DNA of 64,000 nt, from the NCBI RefSeq assembly GCF_030380735.1, contig NZ_JAUDRZ010000026.1, positions 372,001 to 436,000 on the forward strand, read 5' to 3'. This DNA comes from Rhizobium sp. S152 (GTDB lineage Bacteria; Pseudomonadota; Alphaproteobacteria; Rhizobiales; Rhizobiaceae). Shown here one piece after another: positions 35,266-44,219 of this stretch. Both the position numbers and the translations under genes were made by a program. Position 1 is the first letter of the stretch. Each line of letters starts with the position of its first letter. The notes under the pieces are model-generated. The model made no database searches. It saw only the letters and a list, made by a program, of their open reading frames with translations, and was not told where the DNA came from.

Positions 35266-36804
35266 ATGCAAGAAGCGAGCAACACCGAATACCAACCGCA
35301 CGCCATGGGCCTCGATCTCGAGGAGGTCGGCTTGCCGGAGGAAGACAGGATCGCCGTCTATACCGCGATCTTCGCCGGTTACGACGATATCCCTGCCCTC
35401 GAGAACATCGACGACCGCCTTGACTATTTCATTTTCACGGATGGCGATATCGACGCGCCTCCTCCGTGGCAGGTGAGAAAGCTGACGCCTGTTTTCAGGG
35501 ACCCGCAGCGTGATGCCCGCCGTGTCAAGCTGCTGCCGCATCTGTTCCTGCCCGGCAAGTACACGATCTCCGTCTGGATCGATTCCAGCCTGAGCATCCG
35601 CAACCTGACCAGTGAAATCGTCGAACAGGTGCTCGGCGATCAGGATATCGCGGTCACTCGCCACAGCCAGCGCAACTGCATCTATGCCGAGGCGAAGGCC
35701 GTTCTCGACGTGAACTACGATTCACCGGGACGCGTCGACCGGCAGATGAGGCAGTATGCCAACCGCGGCTTCCCCGCCGCCTTCGGCCTGCATGCCACCA
35801 TGTTCCTGGTGCGCCGGCACACGAAGCCGAATTGCATCGCCTACGATCTCGACTGGTGGAGCCAGCTCAGCCGCTTCTCCAAGCGTGACCAGTTGAGCTT
35901 TGATTACGTCAGATGGCGCAACCCCGGGACCAGCGTTCGTACACTCGAGATGAATCACGGGAATAATCAGATCTTCGGCTTCAAGATGAAGGACGGGCGC
36001 GAACACAAGTCGAGCAATCGCGTCACCGACGAGCATCTGGAGACGGCATTGCGCAGCGCCTCGGGCCTTGCCTACGACGCCGCGGATTCCTATTCCGACC
36101 TCTACGACAGCTATTCGCAGCCGTTCCTCGCGCACCTGCGCAATATCAACCAGATCGGCGGCGCAAGCGATACCGCGCAGCTGGACAGCATCTGCTACTA
36201 TGCGGGCCAGCCGGATTATCTCTATTCCCCGCCGGCGCCCGGCAAGGGCAAGGAGCGGGAGCTCCTGCTGCGCGCGATCGCCGGCCGCCAGCGACTGTTC
36301 GCGATGTCGCTCGATGGCGGCTACGATCCGCTTCTGGTGCTTTCGGAAACCAATCTTGCCGTCACGTCGCTCGACGACGGTGAGGCGCCGCAGAACGAAA
36401 CAGCCGCTGCCTACCTTCGGGCGAACTTCGAGGATCGTTTCCTCTACGCCCGCCTCGACGCGATGACGCTTCTCGATATCATCGACCAGATCTCGTTCGA
36501 TCTCTACGACGCGATCCTCGTCAACGCGGCCCGCCGCCCCGAACTGGTTATCTATGATCTCGTCGCCGCGGCCACCCACGGCGCGCCCGGCGCGGTCGTC
36601 GTGGTCACGCATCTCGGCAATATCGCTGTAAAGCGGGCGATCACCCATCTCGCCTCCCGCGGCCTGATCGAGGAGCGGGGCGACCTTTCAGCCGGTACGG
36701 CTGTCGCCTATACCATCCGCAAGAGGACGGAAGCAGCACCGAACGCCGCCGAGCTGTTGGCTGACATCAATGCAATCCGCAGATCGCTCGGTACAGGATT
36801 CTGA
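35266..36804 (+). CDS. DUF616-type glycosyltransferase-like protein with C-terminal extension
   Basis: 512-aa protein. The N-terminal about 230 residues look like DUF616/TOD1-like glycosyltransferases: IAVYTAIFAGYDDIPAL, DYFIFTDGD, TISVWIDSSLSIRN, and VTRHSQRNCIYAEAKAVL. The C-terminal half is less clear; it has SAICYY-type and LLDIIDQISFDLYDAILVNAARRPELVIYDLVAAA segments and may be a separate regulatory or transferase-like domain. It is downstream of the fused methyltransferase-glycosyltransferase across a repeat element. Role: probably surface polysaccharide decoration, inferred. Confidence 0.7.
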   Translation: MQEASNTEYQPHAMGLDLEEVGLPEEDRIAVYTAIFAGYDDIPALENIDDRLDYFIFTDGDIDAPPPWQVRKLTPVFRDPQRDARRVKLLPHLFLPGKYTISVWIDSSLSIRNLTSEIVEQVLGDQDIAVTRHSQRNCIYAEAKAVLDVNYDSPGRVDRQMRQYANRGFPAAFGLHATMFLVRRHTKPNCIAYDLDWWSQLSRFSKRDQLSFDYVRWRNPGTSVRTLEMNHGNNQIFGFKMKDGREHKSSNRVTDEHLETALRSASGLAYDAADSYSDLYDSYSQPFLAHLRNINQIGGASDTAQLDSICYYAGQPDYLYSPPAPGKGKERELLLRAIAGRQRLFAMSLDGGYDPLLVLSETNLAVTSLDDGEAPQNETAAAYLRANFEDRFLYARLDAMTLLDIIDQISFDLYDAILVNAARRPELVIYDLVAAATHGAPGAVVVVTHLGNIAVKRAITHLASRGLIEERGDLSAGTAVAYTIRKRTEAAPNAAELLADINAIRRSLGTGF

Positions 36805-36814
36805 TGAAAAAGAA

Positions 36815-36849
36815 GCGCCATACGCGACCCCTCGGCTCGCATATGGCGC
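36815..36849 (-). terminator. Terminator of the entericidin-like gene
   Basis: Arms GCGCCATA (36815-36822) and TATGGCGC (36842-36849) form a stem that on the minus strand is followed by TTCTTTTTC. It lies just beyond the stop of the small lipoprotein gene and may also stop the converging plus-strand transcript. Confidence 0.65.
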
Positions 36850-36861
36850 ATCTTGAACGGC

Positions 36862-37017
36862 TTAGCGCTTGGCTGCGTGATCGACCGAGCGGCCGGCGTC
36901 CTGCGTTGCATTGACGGCATTGGCGGTATCGCGGCCGACACCGCGGATCGTATTCGCGCAGGAAGAGAGCGCGAGGAGAATCATGAGGGCGGCGCTGATC
37001 TTAGCCGTGGTCGTCAT
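36862..37017 (-). CDS. Entericidin A/B-like small lipoprotein
   Basis: 51-aa small lipoprotein. It has a signal sequence with a lipobox ending LALSSC (KISAALMILLALSSC) and the family's conserved ANTIRGVGRDTANAVNATQDAGRSVDHAAKR tail. The longer open frame (to 37095) is not used because the ATG at 37017 with AAGGAT begins the signal sequence. Entericidins are linked to stress and cell-lysis antidote/toxin pairs in enterics; in rhizobia they are usually single genes of unknown role. Confidence 0.85.
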   Translation of the reverse strand: MTTTAKISAALMILLALSSCANTIRGVGRDTANAVNATQDAGRSVDHAAKR

Positions 37018-37114
37018 TGCGGAAATCCTTGTTTGAAATGGAGACGACGAACGCAGAGTGCGTTCGCTGCGCCTCCATAACGCATCAATCGCCAAAAGGT
37101 TTCATTGCCGGCTA

Positions 37115-38014
37115 TCAAGCCGCGGCCGCCTTGGCCTTCTCCGCGAAGGCGAACCGGATGTTCTCAGCCACGGCCTCCATCGGCGCGCTCATGCGCGGCG
37201 TCGTCAATAGCCGGATGTCAAACGAGCCGAGTTCCGGCAACCCTTCCTGAACGCCGAGGATCATCATGTCCTCTCCGACATAGGACCGCGGCAACGGGGC
37301 GATTGCGAGGTCGGAGATGACGGCGGCCCGCTGCGCCATCGTATGGCCGCTGAGAAAGGCCACGCGATAGGCCCGCTTCATGCTCTCCAGCTGCGAGATC
37401 GCCTCGGACCGCCAGATGCAGCCGTCCTCCCAGATGGAGATCGGCACCGGATCGCGGCGATGCGCCGTTCCGCCCCGCGCTCCGGCCCAGACCAGCCGCT
37501 CGCGAAACACCACCTCGCCCTCGGTCGGAAACGGTCGCGTGGCGCAGTTGATCAACGCAAGGTCCAGCCGCTGCTCCTCCAGCCGCTTTTTCAGACCGAT
37601 GCTCATGTCGATGGTCACATCGACCATGATCCCGGGAAACGTCTCGGCGAAGTGCCGAAGAATACCTGGCAACAGCCGCTCGCCGATATCCTCGGGCGCG
37701 CCCAGCCGCACCACGCCGCTGAGCTCCGGCATGATGAAGCGCGACACTGCCTCGTTCGACAGCGCGATGATGTTGCGCGCATAGGAGAGCAAGAGCTCGC
37801 CATGTTGGGTAAGGCTGACCGAGCGCGCGTCGCGCAGGAAGAGCGTCACGCCGAGCTGCTCCTCGAGCTTCTTGATCTGCATGGAGACCGCCGACGGCGT
37901 GCGGAAAACAGCTTCGGCGGCGGTGGAAAAATTACCCGTCTCGGCGATGGCGACGAAGGTGCGCAGCACATCGTTGTCGAGAAGCGGAATGGGACGGCGA
38001 AAAGGCAGGGTCAT
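37115..38014 (-). CDS. LysR-family transcriptional regulator
   Basis: 299-aa regulator with the N-terminal winged HTH (LLDNDVLRTFVAIAETGNFSTAAEAVFRTPSAVSMQIKKLEEQLG) and a LysR substrate-binding domain. The start at the ATG at 38014 gives the standard N-terminal spacing. It is divergent from a 54-aa DUF1127 gene with a 114-bp shared gap. LysR regulators often control the divergent neighbour, so the DUF1127 gene is its likely target. The inducer is unknown. Confidence 0.92.
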   Translation of the reverse strand: MTLPFRRPIPLLDNDVLRTFVAIAETGNFSTAAEAVFRTPSAVSMQIKKLEEQLGVTLFLRDARSVSLTQHGELLLSYARNIIALSNEAVSRFIMPELSGVVRLGAPEDIGERLLPGILRHFAETFPGIMVDVTIDMSIGLKKRLEEQRLDLALINCATRPFPTEGEVVFRERLVWAGARGGTAHRRDPVPISIWEDGCIWRSEAISQLESMKRAYRVAFLSGHTMAQRAAVISDLAIAPLPRSYVGEDMMILGVQEGLPELGSFDIRLLTTPRMSAPMEAVAENIRFAFAEKAKAAAA

Positions 38015-38128
38015 CGTCTCATCTTTCAATTTTTCTGAATTTAAGCACCATATCATTTTGTTTGTTTGAAAGTCAATCGAGGCCTAATCTCCTCTCATAG
38101 CGGCAAGAACAGATGAAAGGAGGCCGCC

Positions 38129-38293
38129 ATGCTTACCTTCAATCAGCTCCTTGGAAAGCTCAAAGCATTCAGCGCGCATCATCAGCGCCGCCTCTCACGT
38201 GAGCGCATCCGGCGCGAACTCGCGCGTCTTCCTCCTCATCTGGCAGATGACATCGGCCTGACCGCGCCCGAACCGGATTCGCGGTCAGCGTGA
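38129..38293 (+). CDS. DUF1127-family small protein
   Basis: 54-aa arginine-rich small protein (begins MLTFNQLLGKLKAFSAHHQR; contains RERIRRELARLPPHLADDIGL, the family's conserved core ending in D-I-G-L). AAAGGAGG precedes the ATG at 38129. DUF1127/YjiS-like proteins in alphaproteobacteria bind RNA or affect phosphate and stress responses. Divergent from a LysR gene that probably regulates it. Confidence 0.85.
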   Translation: MLTFNQLLGKLKAFSAHHQRRLSRERIRRELARLPPHLADDIGLTAPEPDSRSA

Positions 38294-38415
38294 GAACCGA
38301 CCGCCTATAATGGTGCAATGCACGCGAGACGATTATTTTAGCAACTGTGACTATTCCGCACTTATGCGGAAAGCGGAATGCGTTATGGTGACGACGAATA
38401 GTCGCCGGAGGCACC

Positions 38416-39636
38416 ATGCCGCGGAAGTTACTGGTTCTATTGCTCGTCGTTCTTTCCGGCTGCGGCCATCCCACCGGCGTCATGACGCCGGTGGCGCTGA
38501 CGGCGGCCGCTACGGGCACGTCGCAGATAAACATGCTCGTCGCCACCACCCGACAACCTTCCGGCGATCCGGCCACCCTGTTCAACGGCGAACGCAGCCC
38601 GAAGCCGTCCCTCACCGAAGTCGCAGTCTCCATCCCGCCGGACAACAAGCGTCAGCCGGGCACGGTGCAATGGCCGCGGAGACTGCCCCCGAACCCCGCC
38701 ACCGATTTTGCCGTTACCCGCGTCAACCATATCGAAACGACGAAGGAAGCGCGCGGCTGGTTCAGGCAACATGTGGTCGGCGGCCATGCCTTGGTCTTCA
38801 TCCACGGCTTCAACAACACATACGAGGATTCCGTCTTCCGTTTGGCGCAGATCGTCCACGATTCCGGCATGCAGGCCACTCCGATGCTCTTCACCTGGCC
38901 GTCCCGCGCCAGAGTCACCGCCTATGAATATGACAAGGAAAGCACCAACTACTCCCGAACGGCGCTGGAGCAGGCACTGCGAGCGCTGGCAGACGACCCG
39001 GATGTGAAGGAGATCACGATCCTCGCCCATTCGATGGGCACCTGGCTTGCCATGGAATCGCTGCGCCAGATGGGTATTCGCGACGGCCACGTGAACCCGA
39101 AGATCCGCAACGTCATTCTCGCCTCACCGGACATCGATATCCAGGTCTTCGCCAAGCAGTTCGCCGAGATGGGCAAGCCGACACCGAAATTCACGATATT
39201 CGTGTCTCAGGATGACCGCGCGCTTGCCGCTTCCAGCTTCCTCACTGGTCGCATATCGAGGCTCGGCTCGATCGATCCGACCGTCGAGCCCTTCCGTTCA
39301 AGGCTGGAGGCAGCCGGCATCACGGCCATCGACCTGACCAAGGTAAAGGGGGGCGGCCTGAACCATGGAAAGTTCGCCGAGAGCCCCGAGATCGTTCAGC
39401 TGATCGGCCAGCGGATCATCAACGGCCAGACACTGACGGATTCCAACGTTTCGCTCGGCGAAGGCCTGACGGCCGTGGTCGGCGGCACGGTGACCACAAT
39501 CGGCACGGTCGCGGCGACCGCGGTCGCCGCCCCCGTCACCGTCGTGGAGCAGGCACAGACGAAGCCGCGCAAGAAGCTGCCGCCGGCAGGCGATACATTG
39601 CCCGGCGATCTGAAGGCACAGGAACTGACGCAGTAG
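38416..39636 (+). CDS. Lipoprotein alpha/beta hydrolase (DUF900)
   Basis: 406-aa secreted lipoprotein: lipobox LLVVLSGC after a short signal sequence. The alpha/beta-hydrolase core matches DUF900: HALVFIHGFNNTYEDSVFRLAQI (oxyanion region), and the nucleophile Ser in EITILAHSMGTWLAMESL. Candidate acid and His lie in DIDIQVF and GLNHGKF. A low-complexity, Val/Thr/Ala-rich tail (about 345-375) and a basic C-terminus follow. It acts on the outer side of a membrane; the substrate is unknown. CGGAGGC precedes the ATG. Confidence 0.82.
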   Translation: MPRKLLVLLLVVLSGCGHPTGVMTPVALTAAATGTSQINMLVATTRQPSGDPATLFNGERSPKPSLTEVAVSIPPDNKRQPGTVQWPRRLPPNPATDFAVTRVNHIETTKEARGWFRQHVVGGHALVFIHGFNNTYEDSVFRLAQIVHDSGMQATPMLFTWPSRARVTAYEYDKESTNYSRTALEQALRALADDPDVKEITILAHSMGTWLAMESLRQMGIRDGHVNPKIRNVILASPDIDIQVFAKQFAEMGKPTPKFTIFVSQDDRALAASSFLTGRISRLGSIDPTVEPFRSRLEAAGITAIDLTKVKGGGLNHGKFAESPEIVQLIGQRIINGQTLTDSNVSLGEGLTAVVGGTVTTIGTVAATAVAAPVTVVEQAQTKPRKKLPPAGDTLPGDLKAQELTQ

Positions 39637-39724
39637 CCGCGGCCGCCTCGCCTGATGTTACCGTAACGTACTTTCATCGGCGCCGCGCCCGTGAGAGCCT
39701 GCGCCATCAATCGCGGAGGCGCGT

Positions 39725-40681
39725 ATGACCCTGGCATTCGACGAGCGCGATCAGACGACGGCTCCCGACGGAATGGTATGGATTCCCGGCCGAACCTTCA
39801 CCATGGGCTCGAACGATCACTACTCCGAAGAGGCGCCCGCGCATCCCGTGACCGTCGATGGTTTCTGGATCGATGAGGTTCCGGTAACGAACCGCCGTTT
39901 CGGGGAGTTCGTCAAGGCGACGGGCTATGTGACGCTCGCCGAGAAGATACCGGACGCCAAGGATTATCCAGGCGCGCAGCCCGCGATGCTGAAGGCCGGT
40001 TCGCTGGTCTTCCACCAACCGAAATCCGTGACCGGCCGCGACATCCGCCAATGGTGGACCTTCAAGTTCGGCGCCAACTGGCGCCGGCCGCTCGGCGGGT
40101 TGAGCGACCTGCGCGGCAAGCTCGACCACCCCGTGGTGCACGTCGCCTATTGCGATGCGCGCGCCTATGCCGACTGGGCCGGACTGGATCTTCCCACCGA
40201 AGCGGAGTGGGAACTCGCCGCCCGCGGCGGCACCGACGATACCGAGTATGCCTGGGGCAGCGAACTGATGCCTGATGGCATCGCCATGGCCAACACCTGG
40301 CAGGGCACATTCCCGACCCACAGCACGAAGCCGGCGGGCAAGGAACGCACATCGCCGGTCCGCGCCTTCCCGGCCAATGGCTACGGTCTTTACGACATGA
40401 TCGGCAACGTCTGGGAATGGACCACGGATTACTGGTCGACACGCCATCCGGAACCCGCCGCGAAATCCTGCTGCATTCCGACGAACCCGCGCGGCGGCGC
40501 GGTCGAGGCGAGCTATGACCCCAGCCTTCCCGACATCCTGATACCCCGGCGCGTTCTCAAGGGCGGCTCGCACCTCTGCGCGCCGAACTATTGCCGTCGC
40601 TATCGCCCTGCCGCCCGGCACGCGGAACCGGAGGACACCTCCACAAGCCATGTCGGCTTCCGCTGCATCAAGCGGCCCTAG
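39725..40681 (+). CDS. Formylglycine-generating enzyme-like (SUMF1) protein
   Basis: 318-aa SUMF1/FGE-domain protein. Clear motifs: MVWIPGRTFTMGSNDHYSEEAPAHPVTVDGFWIDEVPVTN, LPTEAEWELAARGG, GLYDMIGNVWEWTTDYW, and the catalytic C-terminal part RVLKGGSHLCAPNYCRRYRPAARHAE with two Cys at the spacing used to oxidise a sulfatase Cys. A sulfatase gene is not in the window, but a HAD-family phosphatase follows 25 bp downstream, probably in the same operon. GGAGG precedes the ATG. Confidence 0.92.
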   Translation: MTLAFDERDQTTAPDGMVWIPGRTFTMGSNDHYSEEAPAHPVTVDGFWIDEVPVTNRRFGEFVKATGYVTLAEKIPDAKDYPGAQPAMLKAGSLVFHQPKSVTGRDIRQWWTFKFGANWRRPLGGLSDLRGKLDHPVVHVAYCDARAYADWAGLDLPTEAEWELAARGGTDDTEYAWGSELMPDGIAMANTWQGTFPTHSTKPAGKERTSPVRAFPANGYGLYDMIGNVWEWTTDYWSTRHPEPAAKSCCIPTNPRGGAVEASYDPSLPDILIPRRVLKGGSHLCAPNYCRRYRPAARHAEPEDTSTSHVGFRCIKRP

Positions 40682-40706
40682 GCCCGAAAAAGGAGCATGA
40701 AACGTC

Positions 40707-41759
40707 ATGGAGGAGGCCGACGTCATGATCACCGACCGGACTTCGCCAACGCCGCAGGTCGACGCCGCCCTGCCCGCGCTGTTCCTCTCGCTCCTCGTTC
40801 TCATCGTCGCGCTGGTCTCGCCCGGTCTGTTGATGGCTCAGGAGGCCTTGCCCTCGTGGAACGATGGAAAGTCGAAGCAGGCCATCGTCGATTTCGTCAC
40901 CAGGGCGACGACAACCGGCGGCGCGGACTATATCGTTCCCGAAGATCGGATCGCAGTCTTCGACAATGATGGTACGCTGTGGACGGAGCAACCGGTCTAC
41001 TTCCAGTTCGAGTTCATTGCCGACAGGATCAGGGCGCTGGCGCCCGAACATCCGGAGTGGAACGAGAAGGAACCTTACAAGTCCCTTCTCGCCGGCGATC
41101 TCAAGAGCGTCGCGGCGGGTGGCGAGAAAAGTCTGGTCGAGCTCGGCATGGCAACGCATGCAGGCATGACGACCGACGAATTCGCCGCGATCGTCAAGGA
41201 CTGGTTCGCAACCGCGCGCCACCCGAAGGCCGGCAAGCCCTACGATGAGATGACGTTCCTGCCGATGCGCGAGTTGCTGGATTATCTCAGGGCAAATGGT
41301 TTCAAGACCTATATTGTCTCCGGTGGCGGCGTCGAATTCATGCGCGTCATCACCGAGAAGGCCTATGGCATCCCGCCCGAACAGGTCATCGGCAGCACGA
41401 TCGCGACCCAATACGCGGTGGTAGACGACATCCCTGTGCTCAATCGGCTGCCGAAGATCGACTTCATAGACGATGGCCCCGGCAAACCTTCCGGCATCAA
41501 CAAGTTCATCGGCCGCCGCCCGGTCTTCGCCGCAGGCAACTCCGACGGTGACTATGAGATGCTGCGCTGGGTGACCTCGACCAAATCGCCCACATTTGCC
41601 CTGATCGTCCACCACACAGACGCCGCGCGCGAATATGCCTATGACCGCCAATCATCGGTCGGGAAGCTGGACAAGGCTCTGAACGAGGCGGAACGCCGCA
41701 ACTGGCTGGTGGTCGACATGAAGAACGACTGGAAGACGATTTACGCGGGCGGCCCGTGA
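40707..41759 (+). CDS. Membrane-anchored HAD-superfamily phosphatase
   Basis: 350-aa HAD-fold hydrolase. The N-terminus has a signal anchor (LPALFLSLLVLIVALVSPGLL), so the enzyme acts in the periplasm. The nucleophile motif is IAVFDNDGTLWTEQP (DxDGT), motif II is YIVSGGGVEFM, and the late acidic motif is FAAGNSDGDYEML. Its position next to an FGE-like gene is a pairing seen in other rhizobia. The substrate is unknown. Confidence 0.85.
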   Translation: MEEADVMITDRTSPTPQVDAALPALFLSLLVLIVALVSPGLLMAQEALPSWNDGKSKQAIVDFVTRATTTGGADYIVPEDRIAVFDNDGTLWTEQPVYFQFEFIADRIRALAPEHPEWNEKEPYKSLLAGDLKSVAAGGEKSLVELGMATHAGMTTDEFAAIVKDWFATARHPKAGKPYDEMTFLPMRELLDYLRANGFKTYIVSGGGVEFMRVITEKAYGIPPEQVIGSTIATQYAVVDDIPVLNRLPKIDFIDDGPGKPSGINKFIGRRPVFAAGNSDGDYEMLRWVTSTKSPTFALIVHHTDAAREYAYDRQSSVGKLDKALNEAERRNWLVVDMKNDWKTIYAGGP

Positions 41760-41776
41760 CAGGCGGAGTTGCGTAA

Positions 41777-41820
41777 ATTCCAGCAAAAGTGCGAAGCGGT
41801 TTTCCTTCCGGAATTGCTCT
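41777..41820. repeat. Second copy of the AAAAGTGCGAAGCG repeat
   Basis: ATTCCAGCAAAAGTGCGAAG, GGTTTTCCTTCCGGAATTGC and a TCT end, shorter than the copy at 35121-35222 but with the same core. It sits between two convergent genes and reaches into the last codon of the gene at 41819. Confidence 0.65.
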
Positions 41821-43573
41821 ACAAAGCGGCAGCCAGCCTCTTTGCCTTCACATCCGCCCCTGCCTTCCGCAGCCCTTGCTCTATGGAAGCCGCGAGATCG
41901 GGACCGAGGCGATATGCGGACATTCTCTCGTAGAAACTCGCCTCGAAACCGGGATCGATCTTGCGGAACGCCGCGAGCCGCGCATCGGCGAGGCTAGAAC
42001 CCAGCTGTCCAAGCGACGCCGTCCTCACCGACCAGATGACGAAATCGCTGTCGCTGACCTGCTCGGCCAGCAGCGAGGCGGTCGACCAATCGCCGCGGCG
42101 ATAGGCGTCGAGAACCAGAACGACCGCGGCATCGCGCGGAACCACATCGACCGCACGGCCGGCATCCTCCGCAAGCGACGCCCCGGCCGCGAAATAGCCT
42201 GCCGCGAAGAGCACCATGCCGAGCTTCGCCATGACATCGGGATTGTTCGGATTAAGGGAAAGCGCTCGGTTGCCTGCCTTGATCGCTGCCTCCATGCGTC
42301 CGCTGTGGAACTGCGCCAGCATGACCGCCGTGCTGGCGCGATCGGAAAGCGGTGCAAGGCTTGCGGCGCGGTTGGCGAGTTGCAACGCGCGATCGAGGTT
42401 TTCGCCGGTGGCCGACCCGTCACGACCGCGAGCCATCAAGCTGGCGAGAGCGGCGGCGGCATCTGCATCATGCGGATCGCGCGCAAGTGTCGCCTCCAGG
42501 CAATCGACGGCCTCTCCGATGCCGTCGGCGCCGCCGCTGTCCAGCTCGTAGTCGGCTTTAAGGACACAAGCATTCCCCAGCGTTCCCTCGGCGTAGTCAT
42601 GCGCCTCGATCATGTTGATGACGCTGCGTGTGGCGGCAAAACGGCGCGACAGCTGCGTCACAAGCTCGGCCTGAACCGCGGATATGCTTCGCCCATTGGT
42701 ATCCACCCGTTCGATGCCGGACTTGAGAACGTCACCGGCATTTGCATCGACGATCTGCCACCAGACAGTCCGATCGTCGTCATCGCCGTAATACTTCATG
42801 TCGATGTCATAGGCGCGCGAGATCGCCGGCCGCAGCACGGCCGAAAGTGGCCGGCCGCGCGCGGCGGACTGCGAGATTGTCAGCGTCTGGAACTGGGTGA
42901 GCGCCGTAAGCAGCAGATCACGCGTCCTGTCCGCTTCGTTTCCAAGCCCCTTGTCCGCCACGGTCATGGTGATGGTGACAGTCGGCTTTGCCGTCGTAAC
43001 CGGCCGTGCGCCGTAGAGCGCGGCCCCGCCGGCGAAACCGACAGCGATCAAGGCAAGGACCCCACCTCTCACCTTCCATCGCTCCAGTGCAAGCCGCCAC
43101 TTCGAGACGCCCGCATGTGGCTGTGTGGCCGCCTCGTCGGTTGACTGCGGGCGGATCTCGCGCAGCGCCGGCGCAGCCGAGCTTTCAGGCGACCGTCGCC
43201 GGTTGTCGCGGCCACGCAGGAAAACCGCGACATAGCGACCGCGCGGCAGCTCTATCGATATTCCGTCATCGGCTCCGAAAGCCTCGTAATATTGATTGAG
43301 GGACGAGCGCAGCCGGCTGAGCTCTATGCGCACGATCGGATCGAGCGAAGGGTCGAAATTGCTTTGCCGTCCCAGCACGTCGAGCGCGATGGAATAGGCC
43401 TTTACGCCATCGGCGCACCCGTCGAAGTGCCTCTCCGCTATGTATCGGAGAATGGCGCGGCTTCGTTCCGTTGCGTGAAAGCGTTCATCGGAGAAGAGAC
43501 GTTCAAGTTCCGCCCGGGCCTCCTCGCAGGAAACATCGCAATCCCTGGACCCTTGCTGTTCTTCCGCCTTCAT
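41819..43573 (-). CDS. Winged-helix, single-TM, TPR protein
   Basis: 584-aa protein from the ATG at 43573 (frame open to 43675). N-terminal about 120 residues (AELERLFSDERFHATERSRAILRYI ... SLDPIVRIELSRLRSSLNQYYEAF) form a DNA-binding-like module found in rhizobial proteins often labelled adenylate cyclase-like, though no cyclase domain is present. A single TM helix follows (VRGGVLALIAVGFAGGAALYG), then a periplasmic or large C-terminal region with TPR-like repeats (LDRALQLANRAASLAPLSDRAST; AIKAGNRALSLNPNNPDVMAKLG). The layout resembles CadC/ToxR-type membrane regulators. Confidence 0.72.
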   Translation of the reverse strand: MKAEEQQGSRDCDVSCEEARAELERLFSDERFHATERSRAILRYIAERHFDGCADGVKAYSIALDVLGRQSNFDPSLDPIVRIELSRLRSSLNQYYEAFGADDGISIELPRGRYVAVFLRGRDNRRRSPESSAAPALREIRPQSTDEAATQPHAGVSKWRLALERWKVRGGVLALIAVGFAGGAALYGARPVTTAKPTVTITMTVADKGLGNEADRTRDLLLTALTQFQTLTISQSAARGRPLSAVLRPAISRAYDIDMKYYGDDDDRTVWWQIVDANAGDVLKSGIERVDTNGRSISAVQAELVTQLSRRFAATRSVINMIEAHDYAEGTLGNACVLKADYELDSGGADGIGEAVDCLEATLARDPHDADAAAALASLMARGRDGSATGENLDRALQLANRAASLAPLSDRASTAVMLAQFHSGRMEAAIKAGNRALSLNPNNPDVMAKLGMVLFAAGYFAAGASLAEDAGRAVDVVPRDAAVVLVLDAYRRGDWSTASLLAEQVSDSDFVIWSVRTASLGQLGSSLADARLAAFRKIDPGFEASFYERMSAYRLGPDLAASIEQGLRKAGADVKAKRLAAAL

Positions 43574-43698
43574 CGCTGCCCCCGCTACGCAATGCCAGAT
43601 GCCAAGTAGAACATATAAATACTTGCTCATATAACGAATGGTTGCAATACAAAAAGACATGGTGAAGGGATTCAACCGTCTAGCGAGTGCGACGTGCT

Positions 43699-43998
43699 CT
43701 AATCCGGGGCAGCCGCTCCGCGCCGCATGCAGTAGCGAATGACGTCAGCCTCGATTTCGAGACAGACGGTCTCGTACTCCCGAACCATCAACCGATCAGC
43801 CTCGCTCTTGCCGTTTCTAAGCCGTTCCAGCGCGACGCTCGCCTCCTCATAGGCTTCGCAGAGATTGCCGAGTGATTCAGAATCGCTCGCCAGCACCTGC
43901 AAGCGTGCGCGCAAGGCCGGAAGCTTGAGCATGAGCCGCGACAGCCCTCTTTTCTCGGCCGCCGCCGACGGTCTTGGTCCGCTGCTTTCCCTACCCAT
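43699..43998 (-). CDS. Conserved small hypothetical protein
   Basis: About 99-aa soluble protein from the ATG at 43998, preceded by a GGGGTGG site (frame open to 44034 with a GTG). The middle is helical and could form a coiled coil (LMLKLPALRARLQVLASDSESLGNLCEAYEEASVALERLR). The C-terminus (LEIEADVIRYCMRRGAAAPD) has a single Cys. I do not recognise a family. It is the last gene with core-like composition before the Tn7-like module. Confidence 0.6.
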   Translation of the reverse strand: MGRESSGPRPSAAAEKRGLSRLMLKLPALRARLQVLASDSESLGNLCEAYEEASVALERLRNGKSEADRLMVREYETVCLEIEADVIRYCMRRGAAAPD

Positions 43999-44219
43999 CA
44001 GACCACCCCAACGGTCGTCCTGTCGATGGGTCACAATGCTACAGGCCTCGCGAGGTTCGAAAAGTACGTTACGGTTGCAGAACCCGTCTTAGTCAGAATC
44101 ATCTAACCTGCTGATTAACCTAGTGTTGATCCCTCTAAAGCGAATCTATTCGTCTTTGGACGATACCATTCTTTGCGGTGGCCACTCTCGTCTGCGGGGC
44201 TTGCAGAGGACTTAAAGCC

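Noticed and set aside
44100..44219. TGTTGATCCC at about 44125 as the left transposon terminus
   Set aside because: No inverted partner ending in GATCAACA and no matching 5-bp duplication was found on the other side.
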